Shown in pieces: positions 52,959 to 61,807 of a stretch of DNA of 64,000 nt (position 1 is the stretch's first letter; every line of letters starts with the position of its first letter). The DNA is from Nocardia acidivorans NBRC 108247 (GTDB lineage: Bacteria > Actinomycetota > Actinomycetes > Mycobacteriales > Mycobacteriaceae). The notes beneath the pieces were generated by a model that saw only the letters and a list, made by a program, of their open reading frames with translations, did no database searches and had not been told where the DNA came from. The stretch spans positions 62,001 to 126,000 of the forward strand of contig NZ_BDAW01000012.1 of the NCBI RefSeq assembly GCF_001625085.1. Reading direction: 5' to 3'. Position numbers and translations under genes: made by a program.

Positions 52959-53585
52959 GTGGTGGACGACATCACCTACGAGGACACCCGGTTCGCCATG
53001 CACGCGGCGGCGGAACTGCTCATCGCGGGTCCGCAGTATCGGCGCTTCGGGAGTATTCGCATGCGCATCGTGCTGGGTGGCTTCATCGGGGTCAAATGGC
53101 CGGTTTCGGTGACCGGCGCGGATCTGGTCTGGCCGCAGGGGCGTATCCGATTGCATGGGACCTACTCGGAACTGGCCCTGGCCGCGGGTTTCGAGGCAGA
53201 TGGCCCGCCGGACGGCCTGTACTCCGAGGGCACCGGTATGGATCCGAACGAGCCCTTCACCGTCGATTCCGAGGCCGCTGCCGCGGTGCACGACTGGTTC
53301 GCGGTGGGGGACACCGCATTACGGCGTTTCGCCACCGAACAGCCGGTGCTGTGGCCGGAGCGCTTCGACCTCTCGGTCTCGGTGGGCGAGGTGAATTACG
53401 GTGTCTCACCGGGAGATTGGGAGAACCCGCACCCCTACGCCTACGTCGGACCGTGGACGCGTCGCCACGGCGAATTCTGGAACGCCCCGTTCGGTGCCAA
53501 ACGCGCCCGCACGGAGGTCTCGACCGTCGAGGGCCTGCTGGAATTCTTCCGCGAGGGCCAAGCGCGCGCCATCGCGGACGCATGA
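52959..53585 (+). CDS. hypothetical soluble protein, about 208 aa
   Basis: Starts at GTG 52959 or 52962, with CGGAG 8 bases upstream. Blocks: DITYEDTRFAMHAAAELLIA, FGSIRMRIVLGGFIGVKWPV, PGDWENPHPYAYVGPW, GEFWNAPFGAKRARTEV, ending in a helix EGLLEFFREGQARAIAD. Beta-rich with many Trp/Tyr. No signal peptide. Similar uncharacterised proteins occur in Streptomyces and Nocardia, but I cannot name the family. A perfect hairpin follows 13 bases after the stop. Confidence 0.65.
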   Translation: MVDDITYEDTRFAMHAAAELLIAGPQYRRFGSIRMRIVLGGFIGVKWPVSVTGADLVWPQGRIRLHGTYSELALAAGFEADGPPDGLYSEGTGMDPNEPFTVDSEAAAAVHDWFAVGDTALRRFATEQPVLWPERFDLSVSVGEVNYGVSPGDWENPHPYAYVGPWTRRHGEFWNAPFGAKRARTEVSTVEGLLEFFREGQARAIADA

Positions 53586-53598
53586 GGAATGCGCGCGT

Positions 53599-53628
53599 GG
53601 TACCCGTCGGGACCGCTCGACGGGTACC
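53599..53628. terminator. 11-bp perfect hairpin between converging genes
   Basis: GGTACCCGTCG (53599-53609) pairs with CGACGGGTACC (53618-53628), eight-base loop, no T-run. Lies between the stops at 53585 (+) and 53638 (-); probably bidirectional. Confidence 0.65.
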
Positions 53629-53637
53629 GCGGCCGAT

Positions 53638-54114
53638 TCAATGCGTCGGTAGTCGATCCGTATTGCCTTCTGCCAGCGCGGTTTCCACATTCGTGATACC
53701 CGCCAGCACGCCCGCGCCGTAACCGTCGTCCTCGAGCGCGTCGATCCGTTCGCGCGCGGCATCGAGATGCCGCCGCGCGGTGTCGAACGCGCCGAGCCGC
53801 CGGTAATTGTCGGCGAGATTCAGGTGTAGGGACGGGTAGAACCCGCGCACGCTGAGGGCGGAATGCTCCCGCTGGGCGCGTTCATCGGTGAGCGAGTCCG
53901 CCGCGTCGAGCGCGCGCACGTCCCAGGTGAGCGCGTCGGCCGCATGATCGAACAGATCGGCCAGAAAGTGCGCGATGGTGACCCGGTGTAGCGCATCACC
54001 GGCCACGCCGACCGAATTCCACAGTGCGGCAAGGTCTTCCCGTGCCTGCACGGTCTTCCCCTGCCGCCCGAGCGTGACGGCTTCATTGATGGCGGCCATG
54101 GTGGCATCGGTCAT
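53638..54114 (-). CDS. small tetratricopeptide-like protein
   Basis: 158 residues from ATG 54114. Entirely helical with TPR-like spacing: AAINEAVTLGRQGKTVQARE, HRVTIAHFLADLFDHAADAL, SLHLNLADNYRRLGAFDTAR, RHLDAARERIDALEDDGYGA. The third pair (ADNYRRLGAFDTARRHLDAA) is the clearest TPR. Likely a protein-interaction module of unknown partner. Upstream on the same strand is a GNAT gene, 58 bases away. Confidence 0.7.
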   Translation of the reverse strand: MTDATMAAINEAVTLGRQGKTVQAREDLAALWNSVGVAGDALHRVTIAHFLADLFDHAADALTWDVRALDAADSLTDERAQREHSALSVRGFYPSLHLNLADNYRRLGAFDTARRHLDAARERIDALEDDGYGAGVLAGITNVETALAEGNTDRLPTH

Positions 54115-54172
54115 GCCGCACACGCTAGCGAAGGGGTCCGACAGCTTTCGCCGTCGAACCCGGTGCGACAAC

Positions 54173-54748
54173 CTATCGGCTGATGCGCGGGCGTCCGCCC
54201 TCACCGGCTATGCGCCCCTTGCGAATCAGTTCCCGCTTGGTCCCGGGGGTCAAAGTCACCTGATCGCTGTCGCCCGCCGCGGCGGTCTCCTCGCTGACCG
54301 GTGTTGGATTCGGCCGTACGAACAGCGTTACGGTGGTGCCCTCGCTGAAGCCGTTGCGCTTCATCAGCGCCGCCGAGGCGGTGTTGTGGATTTCCACATC
54401 GGTGACGATCCGGCGCGCCCCGGCCTGGAACAGGGTGTCGCAGCAGGCCGACATGAGTCGCCCGGCGATGCCGCGCCCCTGCGTATCCGGTGCGACCGCG
54501 ATCCATTCCAGATACGCCCAGTCGTCGCGCAGTTCGAACTCCATCGATCCGAGGACGAATCCCACCACGCGATCCGAATCCACCGCCACCCAACAGGAGC
54601 GGCTGGGGCTGTCCATATGCTCGGCCACCGAGGTGAGCGACCACGACGTATACGGCTTGGTGGAGGTGTCGAACACCTCGTAGCCCAGATCCAGGACCTG
54701 GCGCAGGTGTCCGAGTCCCATGGGGACGATGGCTATGGCGGGTTCCAT
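54173..54748 (-). CDS. GNAT family N-acetyltransferase
   Basis: 191 residues. Acetyl-CoA site: LEWIAVAPDTQGRGIAGRLM (Q-G-R-G-I-A motif A) preceded by RVVGFVLGSMEFEL. The conserved late part HNTASAALMKRNGFSEGTTV is the motif B region. The C-terminal 45 residues are an extra basic tail (KRELIRKGRIAGEGGRP). Substrate not predictable. The gene precedes the TPR-like gene on the same strand and lies downstream of ku, 70 bases after its stop. Confidence 0.87.
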   Translation of the reverse strand: MEPAIAIVPMGLGHLRQVLDLGYEVFDTSTKPYTSWSLTSVAEHMDSPSRSCWVAVDSDRVVGFVLGSMEFELRDDWAYLEWIAVAPDTQGRGIAGRLMSACCDTLFQAGARRIVTDVEIHNTASAALMKRNGFSEGTTVTLFVRPNPTPVSEETAAAGDSDQVTLTPGTKRELIRKGRIAGEGGRPRISR

Positions 54749-54817
54749 ACCGGACAGTTTGCCAGGTAGATGCCATACCCACCGGCTCCGGCCCGCGATT
54801 CGAGCAACCGGCCGGTT

Positions 54818-55744
54818 TCAAGCTCCCTTGCGAGTTTGCTTGGCCGGAGCCTTCTTCGCCGCCTTCTTCGCCGCCTTCTTGGCGGGCTTCTTGCCCGCCG
54901 CGGTGCTCTTGGCCGCCGCTTTGGCGGGCGCCTTCTTGGCGGCCGGAGCCTTCGAGCCACCGCGCCCGGATGCCTCCAGACTGCGCTGCAGGGCCGCGAC
55001 CAGGTCCACCACCTCCGCATCCATCTCCGGCGCGGCGGTCTCGGGCGCCCGGGTGACCTTGCCGCTGCCACTGGCGATGGCCTCGTCGAGCATCTTCTTC
55101 AATTCGATCTGATACTCGTCCACGTACTGGGTCGGATCGAAGTCGTCCGAGAGGGTGTCCACCAGCGTCTCGGCCATCTGCAACTCCTGCGGGCGCGGCG
55201 CGAAGACATCGTCGAGTTTGTCGAAGGCCACCGAGCGCACCTCATCGGGCCACAGCATGGTCTGCAGTACCAGCACCCCGTCCCGCACCCGCAGCGCCCC
55301 GAGCCGCGTCTTCTGCCGCAGCGTGAAGTGCACCAGCGCGATGCGCTCCGTCTGTTCCAGCGTCTTCGCCAGCAGCACATAGGCTTTGGGCGTATTGGAA
55401 TCGGGTTCCAGATAGTAGCTCTTGTCGAAGAGGATCGGATCGATCTGCTCGGCGGGGACGAACTGCAGCACCGGTATCTCATGCTTCTCGGCCGCGGGCA
55501 GTTTGCTGAAGTCCTCATCGGTGAGGATGACCCGATCCCCGTCCGGTGATTCATACGCCTTGTCGATATCGGCGTACTGCACCGGCTGGCCGTCCACCGT
55601 GCAGACCCGCTCGTACCGAATGCGCCCCCCGTCGGCGGCGTGCACCTGATGGAACTTGATGTCGTGGTCCTCCGTGGCGGTATAGACCTTCACGGGAACA
55701 TTGACCAACCCGAACGCGATGGAGCCCTTCCAAATGGACCGCAT
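54818..55744 (-). CDS. ku: Ku homodimer protein for non-homologous end joining
   Basis: 308 residues. Ku core: MRSIWKGSIAFGLVNVPVKV, RIRYERVCTVDGQPVQYADI, SYYLEPDSNTPKAYVLLAKT and MLWPDEVRSVAFD. The core ends near 255, followed by a 50-residue Lys/Ala-rich tail (KKAPAKAAAKSTAAGKKPAK...) similar to the DNA-sliding tails of mycobacterial Ku. It binds DNA ends and recruits LigD, which is not in this window. Single gene. Confidence 0.95.
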   Translation of the reverse strand: MRSIWKGSIAFGLVNVPVKVYTATEDHDIKFHQVHAADGGRIRYERVCTVDGQPVQYADIDKAYESPDGDRVILTDEDFSKLPAAEKHEIPVLQFVPAEQIDPILFDKSYYLEPDSNTPKAYVLLAKTLEQTERIALVHFTLRQKTRLGALRVRDGVLVLQTMLWPDEVRSVAFDKLDDVFAPRPQELQMAETLVDTLSDDFDPTQYVDEYQIELKKMLDEAIASGSGKVTRAPETAAPEMDAEVVDLVAALQRSLEASGRGGSKAPAAKKAPAKAAAKSTAAGKKPAKKAAKKAAKKAPAKQTRKGA

Positions 55745-55804
55745 GATCCCGATCGTACTTCGGACAAGACTTTCCGGTCGGTAACTGGCCCGCGAGCTCG
55801 GGAT

Positions 55805-57085
55805 TCAGGGCGCGGGACGCGGATGCGGCGGGCGCAGCGTCCAATGCCGATGGGCGCTCTTCCATTGATGCCTGGGCTCGACTTTCACGCCCGGATCATT
55901 GTCGGGTGGACCGAGAGGTTTATTGCGGGCCGACTCGTCGATGGGTTGCGGACCGGCCGCGCCATTGGGGCTGGATTGGTCGGCGGTGTGATTGTGAATG
56001 ATGGTGGCGGCTTGGCCTGTGGTGCTGAGGTTTTCGGTGGGACGGTCGTTGTAGAAGTAATCATGGAAGTTGTCCGGCACGGTTTTGCCGAAGATGGCCA
56101 GGGTCCCGTCCCAGCCCTGGTCCGGACCATGCCAGAGATCGACGAGCGAAGTGGCTACGCGGCCTTCGACCGAATCCCCGATATCCCAATTCCGGGTGGC
56201 GGCGTCATTCTCCAGATTCGCGGAAAAGCCCGAGCTCCAGACGAACCGGTAATCATCGAGGGCGTACATGGCCACCGCATCGGCGAATCCCTCGGTGAAC
56301 GCACAGGACGGTGAGGAGGCCAGATTGATGTAGTGCGGGTTGCAATTGCTGACGTCCGGCCATTGTTCGTGCTGCCAGAGCCATTGCAGATTGTGCCCGG
56401 CCTCGTGGAGCGTCACATGCCGGGTATTCGCATCATCCTCGGTGAGATAGATGAATCCCGCCGTGGTGAAATAGGAATTCCCGTTGCGACCGCCCGGCGA
56501 CGGCCAGATCACCGAAATACCGGTGCAGCGCGTCTGCGGGGTCCAGCAGTCGCCCGCCGCGGCCGGGCGTTTCCACCACAGCAGATTCAGGGTGTCGAGC
56601 ACCTTCCACGCACCGGCCATCTCGTCCGGTACCGCCACCGTGCCCAGGTCACGGGTGCCGGTGACCGTTTTCGCCGGGACCGTGAAGGCGTACGGCTGTT
56701 CGGTGTCCCCGCGCTGGGGCAGCACCTGCCACAGCGCGGAACTCTCGGCGATGAAGCTCAGATACAGATCCGATCCCGCGACCCCGTCGGCGCAGGCGGT
56801 GAATTTACCGTCGCGGTCGGTGAGGTCCGCGGCCAGCGGGCGATCGAAGAATCCGGGATGCGCGGTGCCGTACAGCGCCCAATTGGCATTGCGGGCCGGG
56901 GAAGTCACCATGGGCAGCGCGGTGCCCGCCTCGGCATCGGGCCGGGTGTAGGTGAGTGTTCCGGTGAGACAGATCGTCTCCTGTCGTGCGTATGCGCTCC
57001 CGGGCCACACCGAGACCGTGGTCAATGCCATTGCCACGACGAATGTCGCCCGCCAGATCCTGCCGATTCGCGTCATCAACCGCAA
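55805..57085 (-). CDS. secreted zinc metallopeptidase (zincin)
   Basis: 426 residues. Signal peptide (FVVAMALTTVSVWPGSAYA, cleavage near residue 33). An N-terminal beta domain spans about 35-155 (ETICLTGTLTYTRP, DLYLSFIAESS). The peptidase part has HEAGH at 227-231 (HExxH) and a downstream EGFADAVAMYA whose Glu265 is a plausible third zinc ligand (gluzincin-like). Cys-rich loop CNPHYINLASSPSCAF lies between. The C-terminus (from about 370) is Pro/Asn-rich and disordered. Extracellular protease of unknown target; no exact family was recognised. A close ATG three codons downstream is also possible. Confidence 0.72.
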   Translation of the reverse strand: MRLMTRIGRIWRATFVVAMALTTVSVWPGSAYARQETICLTGTLTYTRPDAEAGTALPMVTSPARNANWALYGTAHPGFFDRPLAADLTDRDGKFTACADGVAGSDLYLSFIAESSALWQVLPQRGDTEQPYAFTVPAKTVTGTRDLGTVAVPDEMAGAWKVLDTLNLLWWKRPAAAGDCWTPQTRCTGISVIWPSPGGRNGNSYFTTAGFIYLTEDDANTRHVTLHEAGHNLQWLWQHEQWPDVSNCNPHYINLASSPSCAFTEGFADAVAMYALDDYRFVWSSGFSANLENDAATRNWDIGDSVEGRVATSLVDLWHGPDQGWDGTLAIFGKTVPDNFHDYFYNDRPTENLSTTGQAATIIHNHTADQSSPNGAAGPQPIDESARNKPLGPPDNDPGVKVEPRHQWKSAHRHWTLRPPHPRPAP

Positions 57086-57141
57086 TGAAATCGGACATTT
57101 CAGATATTGCTCCGCAGCGACACGCGAGCAATCCGGGACAC

Positions 57142-57810
57142 CTACGTCGGCGGCATGTCTTGATGAACCGTGAGCAGCAGATGGTCGAACCTGCTGCGCA
57201 GAGCGGGCGCGGTGGGCGGCAGTTCGTCGAGTTTGGCGATGATTCGCTCGGCCAGCACGCGGAGCTTCATATTGGTCTCCTGTGACCGCCAGACCAGCAC
57301 CCGGAACGCCTGATCGGCATTGATGCCGTAGGTCATCATGAGCAGACCCTTGGCCTGTTCGATCCGGGCGCGGTGTTCGACCATCTCCGGGAGCAGTTCG
57401 CCCAGCACCTCATTGCGCTGTTCGGCGACGACGTCGGTGAGGTCGACGTAATAGCCCGCGGTGCCGACGACGTCGTTCTTGTCATCGGTGACGGCATCGG
57501 AGACCACGATGACGTGATGGGTCTCGCCCGCGGTGTCGACGATCCGATGGCGACTGGAGAACGGCGCGTGGTCGCGGACCGAGGTGACCAGATCGGCCTC
57601 CACCCGCTCGCGGTCCTCCGGATGCTTGTGCGACAGCAACAGCTCGGTGGTCGGGGTGACCTCGTCGGGGCCGTAGCCGTGCATGCGGGCCACCTCGGGC
57701 GACCACTCCCAGCGGTTGTCGTCGAACCAGAAGCGGAACCAGCCGATGTCCTGCGGTGATCCCGCGGCGACGACCTGTTCGATGGTGCGCCGCTCCTGCT
57801 CGTCCATCAT
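57142..57810 (-). CDS. PAS-ANTAR domain RNA-binding regulator
   Basis: 222 residues from ATG 57810 (57807 also possible). PAS domain: IGWFRFWFDDNRWEWSPEVA, RMHGYGPDEVTPTTELLLSH, HPEDRERVEADLV, RHRIVDTAGETHHVIVVSDA. ANTAR domain: HRARIEQAKGLLMMTYGINA, DQAFRVLVWRSQETNMKLRV, LAERIIAKL, with the Ala/Gly-Leu-Met helix typical for RNA antitermination proteins. It probably senses a small ligand or redox state and binds tandem RNA hairpins. Such hairpins were not located. A decayed GAF-ANTAR gene lies just upstream. Confidence 0.88.
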   Translation of the reverse strand: MMDEQERRTIEQVVAAGSPQDIGWFRFWFDDNRWEWSPEVARMHGYGPDEVTPTTELLLSHKHPEDRERVEADLVTSVRDHAPFSSRHRIVDTAGETHHVIVVSDAVTDDKNDVVGTAGYYVDLTDVVAEQRNEVLGELLPEMVEHRARIEQAKGLLMMTYGINADQAFRVLVWRSQETNMKLRVLAERIIAKLDELPPTAPALRSRFDHLLLTVHQDMPPT

Positions 57811-57840
57811 CGGCCCAGTATGGCCGACAAAGAGTGACAT

Positions 57841-58074
57841 GACCTCTTTTCGCAGATCATTGGCACGAACCTCCGAACTCGTTCATCGAGAAGCCGAGAC
57901 CGACTGGCTTGCAATGATTTTCGTATCCCGCAGCCGGATTGGCGATAAAATCCACGTGCTCGGATCATGCACTCGGCTCCCGGAGACCGTGTGACTCCGG
58001 ACTCACCGCCCCAGACCCCACCGACTCCGATATCCGTGAGCTGAGCTGGACAGGAGCGATGATATACGCGGACC
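57841..58074. other. AT-richer gap before the GAF-ANTAR remnant
   Basis: About 230 bp with locally lower GC (for example GATTTTCGTATC and GATAAAATCC). It presumably contains the PAS-ANTAR promoter and the decayed 5' end of the GAF-ANTAR gene. No confident promoter or hairpin was recognised. Confidence 0.35.
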
Positions 58075-58560
58075 ACACCCCTGCTCCGGTTGCGGCGCGC
58101 CGCCGGCCCCTGCGTGGACGCCTGCCGCACCGGTCGCCCCCTCGCGATCGATGACATTTCCCGAATGCGTCCGCACCCCGCCTTCGCCCTCCGCTCCGCG
58201 CGCCTGGGCCCGCGCAGCGTGCGCTCGCTTCCCCTGCTGTGGGTCGGAGAACCGCTCGGCGCGCTGAAACTATTCGGCGACAGACCCGGCAGGGTCACCG
58301 CGGGCGACGTGGGCTGCGGTGACGCCCCGGTCGGCCTCGCCGCCGGCGCGCTCTGGCACACCAGAGCCCTGACCGACGCCCGCATCCGCAACGACCGTCT
58401 GCGACAGGCCCTGGACAGCCGCGTGCTGATCGCACAGGCCAGGGGCATGCTCGCCGAACGCACCGGCCTGCCCCCGGACCCGCCTTCGGCCTGCTGCGCG
58501 GCCATGCCCGCCGCACCCGTCGCCGCCTGATCGATATCGCCCGCTCAGTGGTGGACGGTG
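58075..58560 (+). pseudogene. GAF-ANTAR regulator, truncated and frameshifted
   Basis: GAF-like region without a start: RRAAGPCVDACRTGRPLAID, LPLLWVGEPLGALKLFGDRP, DVGCGDAPVGLAAGALWHTR. It is followed by the ANTAR helix RLRQALDSRVLIAQARGMLA, ERTGLPPD. At about 58478-58488 the frame is lost; the rest of the ANTAR domain continues one base out (AFGLLRGHARRTRRRLIDIA, RSVVDG) and runs into the 3' end of the converging MFS gene. The N-terminal 60-80 residues of the GAF domain are also missing. Confidence 0.75.
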
Positions 58561-59834
58561 CGGAGGACGTCGATGCTGTCCCGGGCATACGGGCGATACA
58601 GGGTGGCGCAGGCCAATCCGTTGACGGTGGTGAGCACGACGGTGACGAGCAGGAGTCCACCCTCCAGCCCGATCGCATCGCCGAGGACACCGGTCAGCAG
58701 TGAGTAGAGACCGTAGGCGAGTCCGTCCGCCGCCGAGACCGAGACCGCGAATCCCAGCGGTCGCAGCGGCGCCGGCACCACCGCCATGACCAGGGGCCGA
58801 TTCACCACCGGGACCTGCCCCTGGAGGAAGCCCACCATCGCGAAGATCGCGACATAGGCCCCGATGGAGGCCCATGCGATCCCGATGGCGAGGAAAGCCG
58901 CTGCCGCGAAGGCCAATTGGCTCAGCTGCAGCATGATGATGCGACCGCTGGACGGTAGCGCCCGATGTACCCGGTCATTGACGCGGCCGCCAATCAGCGT
59001 GCCCGCGATGTAGCCGAGTGCGAAGGGCAGCGCCACCATCGACGCGGTGGCGGTGGAGAAGCCGCGATCGTGCACCAGGAAGGCGGTGCCGAAGCTCATG
59101 ATCACATTCTGTCCCGAGCACAGGCGCTGGACGAGAATCAGCCGGAATGTGGGAATCCCGAACAGTTCTCGCAATCCGGCGCGCACCGTGCGGGCCTTGC
59201 CGCCGAGCGATTCGGCGGTGCCGCCCGCCGCGGCGGTGTGGCCGCCGGTGCCGGGATCCCGCAGGAACAGCAGGATCAGCACGCCGACGATGACGCAGAC
59301 GCCACCGGACAGGAAGAACCCGTAGCACCAGCCGTTCTCGATTCCCGACAGTCGCCCGAACAGGGGCGCGGCGATACCGGTGGCCAATGCCGTTCCCGCA
59401 TAAAACATTCCGGTCGCGCGGCCACGCCCGCTGTCGTCGTACAGATCACCGACCATGCCCAGTGCGATCGGACCCGCGCCGGCGAACCCGGCCGCGGCGA
59501 GCGTGGTCAGGATGAGCAATTGCGCGAATGTCGTCGACAGTCCGGCCGCCATGGCCCACAGTCCCCAGAAGCCCGCGCAGATCGCGAGTACGTTCTTGCG
59601 CCGGTACCGCCGGGCCAGGAATACCCACGGCAGCGCGGCCACCGTGCCGACGATCTTGCCCGCCGCGACCAGTGCGCCAAGCGCGGTCGCCGAGAGTCCG
59701 AGCGCCTCGCGAATCATCGGGAAAAGCACGCTGATCACGCTGGTTTCGGCATTGTCCATGGCGTGCGAAGCGGTCAGCAGGGCGAGATTGCGGCCCCGCC
59801 GGGGCATCGCGTCGGTCGCGATCGGGGTGGTCAC
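58545..59834 (-). CDS. MFS transporter
   Basis: 429 residues, twelve predicted membrane helices. The helix 2-3 loop is FLARRYRRKNVLAICAGFWG and the equivalent loop in the second half is GGRVNDRVHRALPSSGRIIM. The N-terminal SHAMDNAETSVISVLFPMIR carries charged residues in helix 1, as in drug or metabolite exporters of the spinster/YjhB type. Its GTG start overlaps the serine-hydrolase stop (GTGA), so it is last in the operon starting beyond 64000. A role in moving the product or substrate of the lipid pathway is inferred. Confidence 0.87.
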   Translation of the reverse strand: MTTPIATDAMPRRGRNLALLTASHAMDNAETSVISVLFPMIREALGLSATALGALVAAGKIVGTVAALPWVFLARRYRRKNVLAICAGFWGLWAMAAGLSTTFAQLLILTTLAAAGFAGAGPIALGMVGDLYDDSGRGRATGMFYAGTALATGIAAPLFGRLSGIENGWCYGFFLSGGVCVIVGVLILLFLRDPGTGGHTAAAGGTAESLGGKARTVRAGLRELFGIPTFRLILVQRLCSGQNVIMSFGTAFLVHDRGFSTATASMVALPFALGYIAGTLIGGRVNDRVHRALPSSGRIIMLQLSQLAFAAAAFLAIGIAWASIGAYVAIFAMVGFLQGQVPVVNRPLVMAVVPAPLRPLGFAVSVSAADGLAYGLYSLLTGVLGDAIGLEGGLLLVTVVLTTVNGLACATLYRPYARDSIDVLRTVHH

Positions 59835-61033
59835 CGGGCCGTCTCCGGGACCGGTCCGGCGACTGCGGCTGCGATCTGGGCGAACATCGGCACCAGTGGT
59901 GGCGGCGGCACCGCGGGGGACAGGATATGCGCGCCGAAGTGCACGATGACCAGGTCCGATCCGGGGGCGACGAACAGGCGCTGACCGTGGATGCCACTGG
60001 CCATATACGACCCGTGCGCATCATCGAGCAGCCACCAGAAATCGTGATAGCTCATGGTCGCGGGCGCATCGGCACTCGCGCGGGGTGCGGTGACGCGCCT
60101 GGTCGCGCCGTCGGGCACCCGGCCGATGGTGGCAACCACCTCGGCCGGAATGATCTGCCGATCGCCGATCGCACCACCGCGGCGCAGCATCTCGCCCAGG
60201 CGTGCGATATCCATTGCGGTGGCCGCGAATCCGCCGCAGGCCATCTCATCGCCCGCGCTGTCGAGCAGATACAGGCCGTCCTGTGCGGCACCGATCCGGG
60301 ACCAGATCAGTTCGCCGAACAGCTCGGCGGTCGAGACGCCGGTGACACGCCGCAGAATCTCGGCCATGGTCTCGACATTGCCGTTCTCATAACGGAATTT
60401 GTGCCCGTAGGGTCCGGCCGCACGGGCGGTGGCGAGATGGTCGAGAATGGTGGTCGGCCCGGTGTAGCCCTGCGGGCGCAGGCTCGGCGTCACCACGGCC
60501 CAGTAGCGATGGGCCTCCAGGACGCGGTCGTAGGGCCGGTCGGCGAATCGCACATGGGTGGTCATATGCATCAGTTGCTCGACGGTGGCGTCGCCGAATC
60601 CGGTTCCCGCGAGTTCGGGAATGTAACTGCGCGTCAGGGCATCTCGGCGCAGCAGACCCTGATGTTCGATCATCGCGACCAGTAGTCCGAAGTATGATTT
60701 GGCCGCGGAGCCGTTCAGGTGCGGCTGGTGCGCCCGATAACCGTGCAAGTAGGACTCGTAGACCACCCGCCCGCGATGCAGGACCACCAGTGCGTCACTG
60801 TCGGATTCGGCGAGAGCCCGCGACAGCGGCACTTTTCGCCCGTGGGTCCACGCGATCGGCAGCTCACCCAGATCCCGCTCGTCATGGGGTAGCGGCCAGG
60901 GGTCCGTGTCACCTCGCTGGACCGCGCGGGTCGGACCGTTCTCCGAGACCGCAGTGGCGTGCTGGCGCACATGAGCCGGGTCGAGAAACCCTCGCGCCCA
61001 CATTAAATCATCATTCCGCGCGATTCGCGTCAT
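59831..61033 (-). CDS. serine hydrolase, beta-lactamase class C-like fold
   Basis: 400 residues from ATG 61033, chosen for AGGAG 7 bases upstream; the frame is open to 61111. SxxK motif NGSAAKSY (Ser109, Lys112), YxN motif FRYENGNVETM, and a final HGQRLFVAPGSDLVIVHFG in the place of the KTG strand. The family includes 6-aminohexanoate-dimer hydrolases, esterases (EstB-like) and DD-peptidase relatives. No signal peptide, so a cytosolic esterase or amidase is most likely. It lies 82 bases after the DUF202 genes and is translationally coupled to the MFS gene. Confidence 0.85.
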   Translation of the reverse strand: MTRIARNDDLMWARGFLDPAHVRQHATAVSENGPTRAVQRGDTDPWPLPHDERDLGELPIAWTHGRKVPLSRALAESDSDALVVLHRGRVVYESYLHGYRAHQPHLNGSAAKSYFGLLVAMIEHQGLLRRDALTRSYIPELAGTGFGDATVEQLMHMTTHVRFADRPYDRVLEAHRYWAVVTPSLRPQGYTGPTTILDHLATARAAGPYGHKFRYENGNVETMAEILRRVTGVSTAELFGELIWSRIGAAQDGLYLLDSAGDEMACGGFAATAMDIARLGEMLRRGGAIGDRQIIPAEVVATIGRVPDGATRRVTAPRASADAPATMSYHDFWWLLDDAHGSYMASGIHGQRLFVAPGSDLVIVHFGAHILSPAVPPPPLVPMFAQIAAAVAGPVPETAR

Positions 61034-61115
61034 CGAGTCGCTCCTGCTCCGGCTCGACCTCGATGGCGAGCCTCCGTGAAGGGGGTGTGGGTAGAAAATG
61101 CTGTGGGCCAACTGA

Positions 61116-61457
61116 TTACGGCGTCGGGAGCGCGCCTATGGACGCTGCGGCAATGCCCGCGCAGGCGATCGCGGCGGGCAAGGCCGGAATCGGTCGCGGA
61201 TCTGCCGGTGCGCCGCGGTAACGGCGGATGCGGAGGAATGCGGTGGCGGTCAAAGTGACCGTGGTAAAGCACAGTGCGACGAAACCGATTGCGGCCCAAA
61301 CGGTGTGGCTCACCAGCATATTGCGGGCGAGTACCAGCATCGTGGCGGCGCCCGTCAGCACCGTCCGTCGCCAAGCCAGAATGGTGCGCTCGGGTTGCAG
61401 CCCGGACGGTGACTCATCGGCGGTGCGCTCGGACCGCGAATCCGGTGCTGAACTCAC
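61116..61457 (-). CDS. DUF202 membrane protein, second of a pair
   Basis: 113 residues from GTG 61457, which overlaps the first DUF202 stop (GTGA). The DUF202 N-terminal motif is GLQPERTILAWRRTVLTGAA (the ER-T-LAW-RT pattern), followed by three membrane helices (MLVLARNMLVSHTVWAAIGF, VALCFTTVTLTATAFLRI, LPAAIACAGIAAASIGAL). Family role unknown. The pair occurs as neighbours in many actinobacteria, here inside a fatty-acid operon. Confidence 0.85.
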   Translation of the reverse strand: MSSAPDSRSERTADESPSGLQPERTILAWRRTVLTGAATMLVLARNMLVSHTVWAAIGFVALCFTTVTLTATAFLRIRRYRGAPADPRPIPALPAAIACAGIAAASIGALPTP

Positions 61458-61807
61458 CAGGCCACCAGCGCGATCGACAGTGCGGCGGCCAGGCACACCC
61501 CGGCCACCGTGAGGATCACCAGCGGCGGGCGGGGCAGCGGCGCGTCGGCGCGCATGGCCGCCTGCACCCGTCGCCACTGTAGGAAGGCCCCGACGGCGAT
61601 CAGGCACGCCATCGCCACGCACACGGCCCCGACCGCGCGCAGCACCGGGGCATCGGTATGCGGAAAATATAACTGGCTCACCGCGACTCCGCCCGCGAGC
61701 AGTCCGAGCCCGGTGCGAATCCAGGCCAGGAAGGTGCGCTCATTGGCGAGGGTGAATCGGTAATCGGGTTCGCGGTCCACCGGCGCGGTGTCGAGTGCGC
61801 CGGTCAT
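61454..61807 (-). CDS. DUF202 / YidH family membrane protein
   Basis: 117 residues, start overlapping the acyl-CoA dehydrogenase stop (ATGA). YidH signature DYRFTLANERTFLAWIRTGL then GLLAGGVAVSQLY. Three membrane helices near 32-50, 58-77 and 95-115. E. coli YidH is uncharacterised; the tight coupling here to acyl-CoA dehydrogenase on one side and a second DUF202 protein on the other suggests a heteromeric membrane unit used with this pathway. Confidence 0.88.
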   Translation of the reverse strand: MTGALDTAPVDREPDYRFTLANERTFLAWIRTGLGLLAGGVAVSQLYFPHTDAPVLRAVGAVCVAMACLIAVGAFLQWRRVQAAMRADAPLPRPPLVILTVAGVCLAAALSIALVAW

